Source of the DNA: Clostridia bacterium
GTDB taxonomy: Bacteria; Bacillota; Clostridia; Christensenellales; Borkfalkiaceae
Assembly (NCBI GenBank): GCA_021204625.1
Contig: JAJPZA010000147.1
Span: 1 to 37,775, forward strand
Direction of reading: 5' to 3'
Length of the DNA: 37,775 nt
Below the pieces are notes generated by a model. That model saw only the letters and a list, made by a program, of their open reading frames with translations. It did no database searches and was not told the DNA's origin. Below are positions 35,255 through 37,775 of this stretch, piece by piece; position 1 is the stretch's first letter, and every line of letters begins with the position of its first letter. Both the position numbers and the translations under genes were made by a program.

Positions 35255-35510
35255 GAAGATGCCGGTAAACTGGTATTGCAGCCTTTTGAGAAAGCTGAGC
35301 CCGGAACAGGTGCCTGGCTTCTTTGCACCGGGAAAATGTTAGCACAATCCGGACTTCAAAAAAATGGAGAATCTTGTTTGCGTGTCTTGAATTTCTGTTT
35401 TGCCGGCTCTTTTGCGGGCCTTTCAGCATATGTGCATATTGCACAAACTGCATCCCGCAAAGATGCGGGGATATGCGTGGAATACCGCAGGTCTGGCGGT
35501 CATGCGTATG

Positions 35511-35539
35511 TTGACAGAAAGCAGACTGTATGGTATAAA
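35511..35539 (+). promoter_or_regulatory. Promoter of the second AraC gene
   Basis: Perfect TTGACA (35511-35516), a 17-base spacer and TATAAA (35534-35539), giving a leader of about 155 bases before the ATG at 35702. Confidence 0.8.
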
Positions 35540-35606
35540 TAAGACATTGTGTGACTGCCTTCGGACGGAGGCAGATAAATGATGCTCGGATACCGGTAAA
35601 GAAAGC

Positions 35607-35650
35607 AAAGGGGGCGCCCCCTTTGGCAAGGACTGCTGCTCAGTCCTTGC
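35607..35650 (+). promoter_or_regulatory. Conserved two-hairpin leader element, copy 2
   Basis: The perfect palindrome AAAGGGGGCGCCCCCTTT (35607-35624) is followed by a 10-base-pair hairpin, arms 35626-35635 and 35641-35650, loop CTGCT. The stem starts GCAAGGACT where copy 1 has GCACGGACT, and the partner base changes with it (A-T for C-G). A further CTGCCT/AGGCAG hairpin lies at about 35556-35575. Confidence 0.65.
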
Positions 35651-35701
35651 ATACGGTCTTTATGCTTTCAATCCGGCGTGCTGCGCATCCGGGGAAAAAG
35701 G

Positions 35702-36505
35702 ATGTTTTCTTTCAAATACATGGATATGGACATCTCGCATCAGCTTATGGAAAAGCCGATGGAGTCTGACGGTGAAGGTTTCAAGCCGCATTATCATGAG
35801 AAATGCATAGAAGTCTACGTGTTTCTGGACGGGGCGGCAAGGATGCAGGTTGAGAACCGGCAGAAGGTTCTCGAGAAAATGGACCTTGCCGTAATCATGC
35901 CGTATGAGATGCACAGAGTTGAAATTCTGGACGATGTTCCGTACGAGTACATGGTCTGCAGGCTCCCGGCGATATTCGTGCCTGAGATGATTGCAGAAAA
36001 GCTGAAAAGGCTCGGCACATTCTATATCTGGGATCCGAAAATAGTGTTCATAAAGGAAGTGGATTCTTTCTATAAACAGTACCGTGAGGAGGGGAACAGC
36101 GACGATATGCTCTATCTCGGCCTCAGCTCCTGGCTGGCTTCCATACTTTTTTACCTGGCCAGAAACGATGCCCCGAGCGATGCCGCAGAGTCTGAAAACA
36201 TACTTGTGTCTGACATCAAGAAGTATGTTGAGGAGAATCTGACCAGGAGAATAACTGTGCAGGACCTGGCGGAAAATTTCCATCGCTCGCCGTCATACAT
36301 AGAGAAGCAGTTCATCTCCGCCACAGGGGAGCCCGTGATGACTTATGTGAGAAGAAAGAAGATGGACCTTGCAGAATATCTCATTTCAAACAAGTCCAAT
36401 CCGACTGATGTCGCAAAGCAACTCGGCTATGCGGACTACTCTTCGTTTTACAGGGCCTATGTGTCTGCAAAGGGCGTTCCTCCCACAGGAAACAGCGTCA
36501 AATGA
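35702..36505 (+). CDS. AraC-family transcriptional regulator 2
   Basis: The 267-residue protein is a paralog of the regulator at 34252. The cupin-like N-terminus (HYHEKCIEVYVFLDG, then MDLAVIMPYEMHRVE) and two C-terminal helix-turn-helix motifs (RITVQDLAENFHRSPSYIEKQF and DVAKQLGYADYSSFYRAY) align throughout. I start at ATG 35702 after GGGGAAAAAGG; an in-frame GTG at 35678 is less likely. It lies between two copies of the GH3/4-TM gene pair. By symmetry it may control the right-hand pair, which is transcribed toward it. Confidence 0.92.
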   Translation: MFSFKYMDMDISHQLMEKPMESDGEGFKPHYHEKCIEVYVFLDGAARMQVENRQKVLEKMDLAVIMPYEMHRVEILDDVPYEYMVCRLPAIFVPEMIAEKLKRLGTFYIWDPKIVFIKEVDSFYKQYREEGNSDDMLYLGLSSWLASILFYLARNDAPSDAAESENILVSDIKKYVEENLTRRITVQDLAENFHRSPSYIEKQFISATGEPVMTYVRRKKMDLAEYLISNKSNPTDVAKQLGYADYSSFYRAYVSAKGVPPTGNSVK

Positions 36506-36604
36506 CGGGAAGTCCGGAATGCCGTATCCAAAGGCCCGGAAAAAAGCTGGCGGCACAAAGGAGAGGCGCAGAATTCATATCTTCAGACAGCATATATCTG
36601 AAAC

Positions 36605-36644
36605 AAAAAGGGATGGCAGCCCGCAGGGGCTCCATCCTTTTTTT
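36605..36644. terminator. Terminator after the second AraC gene
   Basis: AAAAAGGGATGG with an inner AGCCC pairs with GGGCT and CCATCCTTTTTTT around a GCAG loop. A-runs and T-runs on both sides make it usable from both strands, so it may also stop the right-hand GH3 operon. Confidence 0.8.
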
Positions 36645-36795
36645 GATACGGAAATGATGAAGGCGAAAAAAAGACCAGGAGCAGGAACCCTGCACCCGGA
36701 AATGAAAATGGAAATAAGCGGACAGCACGGCTCCTGTGTTATCCGGCAATGGATGACGGCGCCGCAGGGCGCTGGCCGTTTCCGTAAATAAAATC

Positions 36796-36860
36796 ACGGG
36801 GGAGCGAAGGCTCTCCCGTAATCATGGTGTGATTGACATGATTCCGTTGTGCGTGCACAA
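36796..36860 (+). repeat. Twin-hairpin element, copy 2
   Basis: Hairpin A is ACGGGGGAGC (36796-36805) with GCTCTCCCGT (36810-36819), followed by ATGGTGTG (36824-36831). Hairpin B is TTGTGC (36847-36852) with GCACAA (36855-36860). Relative to copy 1, base pair 2 of hairpin A is C-G instead of T-A, and hairpin B has T-A where copy 1 has C-G pairs. Confidence 0.6.
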
Positions 36861-37090
36861 AGGAAAGATTTTGTAATGTTGTGACGGCTGCTGCAGAAGC
36901 GCCTTTTGCGTTGCCTGCGGCAGTTTTATTTTTCCAGCACTTAAGACATTTCGCTTTATGAAAGCGGCCTTAAACATCCCCTCATGCCGGGCATTGCATG
37001 CCCGGCACGGGGCCGGAATCTGTATGGAGCCGGGTTTATGCCGTTTTCATGCCAGGGCGCCGCATAGGCCGGCGCCGGAAGAAAATGCGG
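36861..37090 (-). other. 3' untranslated region of the right GH3 operon
   Basis: No gene is seen. TGCCGGGC (36985-36992) pairs with GCCCGGCA (37000-37007), matching the hairpin after the left operon (29506-29530). A GGCGCC inverted pair lies near 37058-37077. No U-tract follows either hairpin. Confidence 0.45.
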
Positions 37091-37591
37091 TTATGCCGCA
37101 GCGTCTGTTGCCTGTGCTGCCTTCTTTATGCAGAGGGACTTGGACATGGATACGACATCAGCTATGGCAGCCACAAGGTACAGAGCCCAGGATGCAACGG
37201 CCTGGTTGAGGCCTGCGATAAGGACATCATTGCCGGCTTCGAGGTCTGAGAACCAGATGTAGCCCATGGGAAGCTCCATTGCGCTTATCATGAGAGCCAT
37301 GGAAGCGATGAGAAGGGCAGCTGCGGCGAACCTGCAAACGTCCAGAACGATGGAGAAGAGCTTGCCTGTGAACATTCCGTCTATGACGAACACTGCTACG
37401 GCAAGGACGATTGCCACGACATCCATGGCTATGATGCCGCCGATGTCGCCTATGGCATACGTCTCGAGATCATCCGCAGCGGCTGAGTTCTTGGCGGAAA
37501 GAGCGCTGACGATGAGAGCAACGATGGCGAGCACTGCCACGCCAAGCATTACATATGAGGCCCAGGATTTCTTAGAGAAAAAGTTCTTCAT
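37091..37591 (-). CDS. Small 4-TM membrane protein, paralog of 29606-30094
   Basis: The 166-residue protein starts MKNFFSKKSWASYVMLGVAV and has the same four helices and the same loop motif GYIWFSDLEAG as its paralog at 29606. It ends in a short Lys/Ala-rich tail. It begins five bases after the stop of the GH3 fragment at 37597, with GGAGG inside that gene's end. The function is unknown. The repeated, tightly coupled pairing with GH3 proteins is the main clue. Confidence 0.82.
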   Translation of the reverse strand: MKNFFSKKSWASYVMLGVAVLAIVALIVSALSAKNSAAADDLETYAIGDIGGIIAMDVVAIVLAVAVFVIDGMFTGKLFSIVLDVCRFAAAALLIASMALMISAMELPMGYIWFSDLEAGNDVLIAGLNQAVASWALYLVAAIADVVSMSKSLCIKKAAQATDAAA

Positions 37592-37596
37592 TGCAA

Positions 37597-37775
37597 TTAA
37601 GCCTCCTGTTCTTTCTTTCCAGGAACCACAAGAGCCAGTACATAAGCTACGAGTGAAAGTCCTGCGATGACGCCGCCGATTACCTCAAGGGCGGTGTATG
37701 TTGAACGCCACCAGTTCATTACCTTTACGGTATGGGCTGTAGGCGTCATGTAGTTGACCATGTTGCTGTGGGCGA
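37597..37775 (-). CDS. C-terminal end of a third GH3 protein (cut by window edge)
   Basis: The last 58 or so codons of a minus-strand gene are visible. They read AHSNMVNYMTPTAHTVKV, then MNWWRSTYTALEVIGG and VIAGLSLVAYVLALVV, ending PGKKEQEA. This matches the end of the GH3 protein at 30101 (AHSNMVNYIVPG..., MNWWRSTYYAMEYIGG) and includes the C-terminal TM anchor. The catalytic part lies outside the window, so activity cannot be judged. With the 4-TM gene downstream it forms the second copy of the pair. Confidence 0.88.
   Translation of the reverse strand, partial: AHSNMVNYMTPTAHTVKVMNWWRSTYTALEVIGGVIAGLSLVAYVLALVVPGKKEQEA

Overview
The window looks like chromosome of an anaerobic, probably gut-associated member of the Bacillota (Clostridia-like). 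The basis is TTGACA-N17-TATAAT promoters, strong AGGAGG ribosome-binding sites, TTATCCACA DnaA boxes, a rubrerythrin, a short NadB, TagD, WYL and AraC regulators, and membrane-anchored GH3 proteins with a permuted domain order. This placement is inference from gene content, not a phylogeny. Most genes look moderately GC-rich. The AAA/nuclease gene at 6074-7780 and the last AAA gene plus rloB (23589-25572) are visibly AT-richer, which fits horizontal acquisition.

Layout. 1-55: truncated tRNA-Ser(GCU) on the minus strand with its own promoter. 626-4536: grpE-dnaK-dnaJ chaperone genes without hrcA or a CIRCE element. 4727-5947: pepT. 6074-7780: AAA-ATPase/PD-(D/E)XK protein. 7860-8400: gene-free stretch with a tight cluster of DnaA boxes and a cruciform-like palindrome. 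8419-10834: unknown two-TM protein overlapping a cardiolipin synthase gene. 10960-14187 (minus): membrane-anchored GH3 protein that has lost its catalytic residues. 14727-15266 (minus): rubrerythrin. 15763-17921: nadB-nadC.

18041-25572 is the most unusual part. Five tandem, divergent RloA/AAA15-type ATPase paralogs end in an rloB-family gene. Only the last ATPase, which overlaps rloB and has its own promoter, keeps the full set of hydrolysis residues (Walker B Asp-Glu, a canonical signature, a switch His). The other four keep Walker A, but each departs from the canonical motifs in its own way, and two carry a single-base frameshift. This suggests an active RloAB/AbiL-like anti-phage pair preceded by ATP-binding, hydrolysis-poor relatives.

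25585-26578 (minus): abrB-like regulator and pnuC. Then an HMA metal-binding protein, tagD, a five-copy 42-bp tandem repeat, and a WYL regulator (28288-29274). The right end (29606-37775) is a duplicated surface-carbohydrate module. A GH3 gene plus a 4-TM membrane protein gene lies on the minus strand at each end; the right-hand GH3 is cut by the window edge. Between them are two plus-strand AraC-family regulators. Each AraC gene has the same promoter design, a leader with two conserved and covarying hairpins, a related terminator, and a downstream twin-hairpin element.

No translation frames or alignments beyond reading by eye were available. Promoters, terminators and RNA structures are motif-based predictions.
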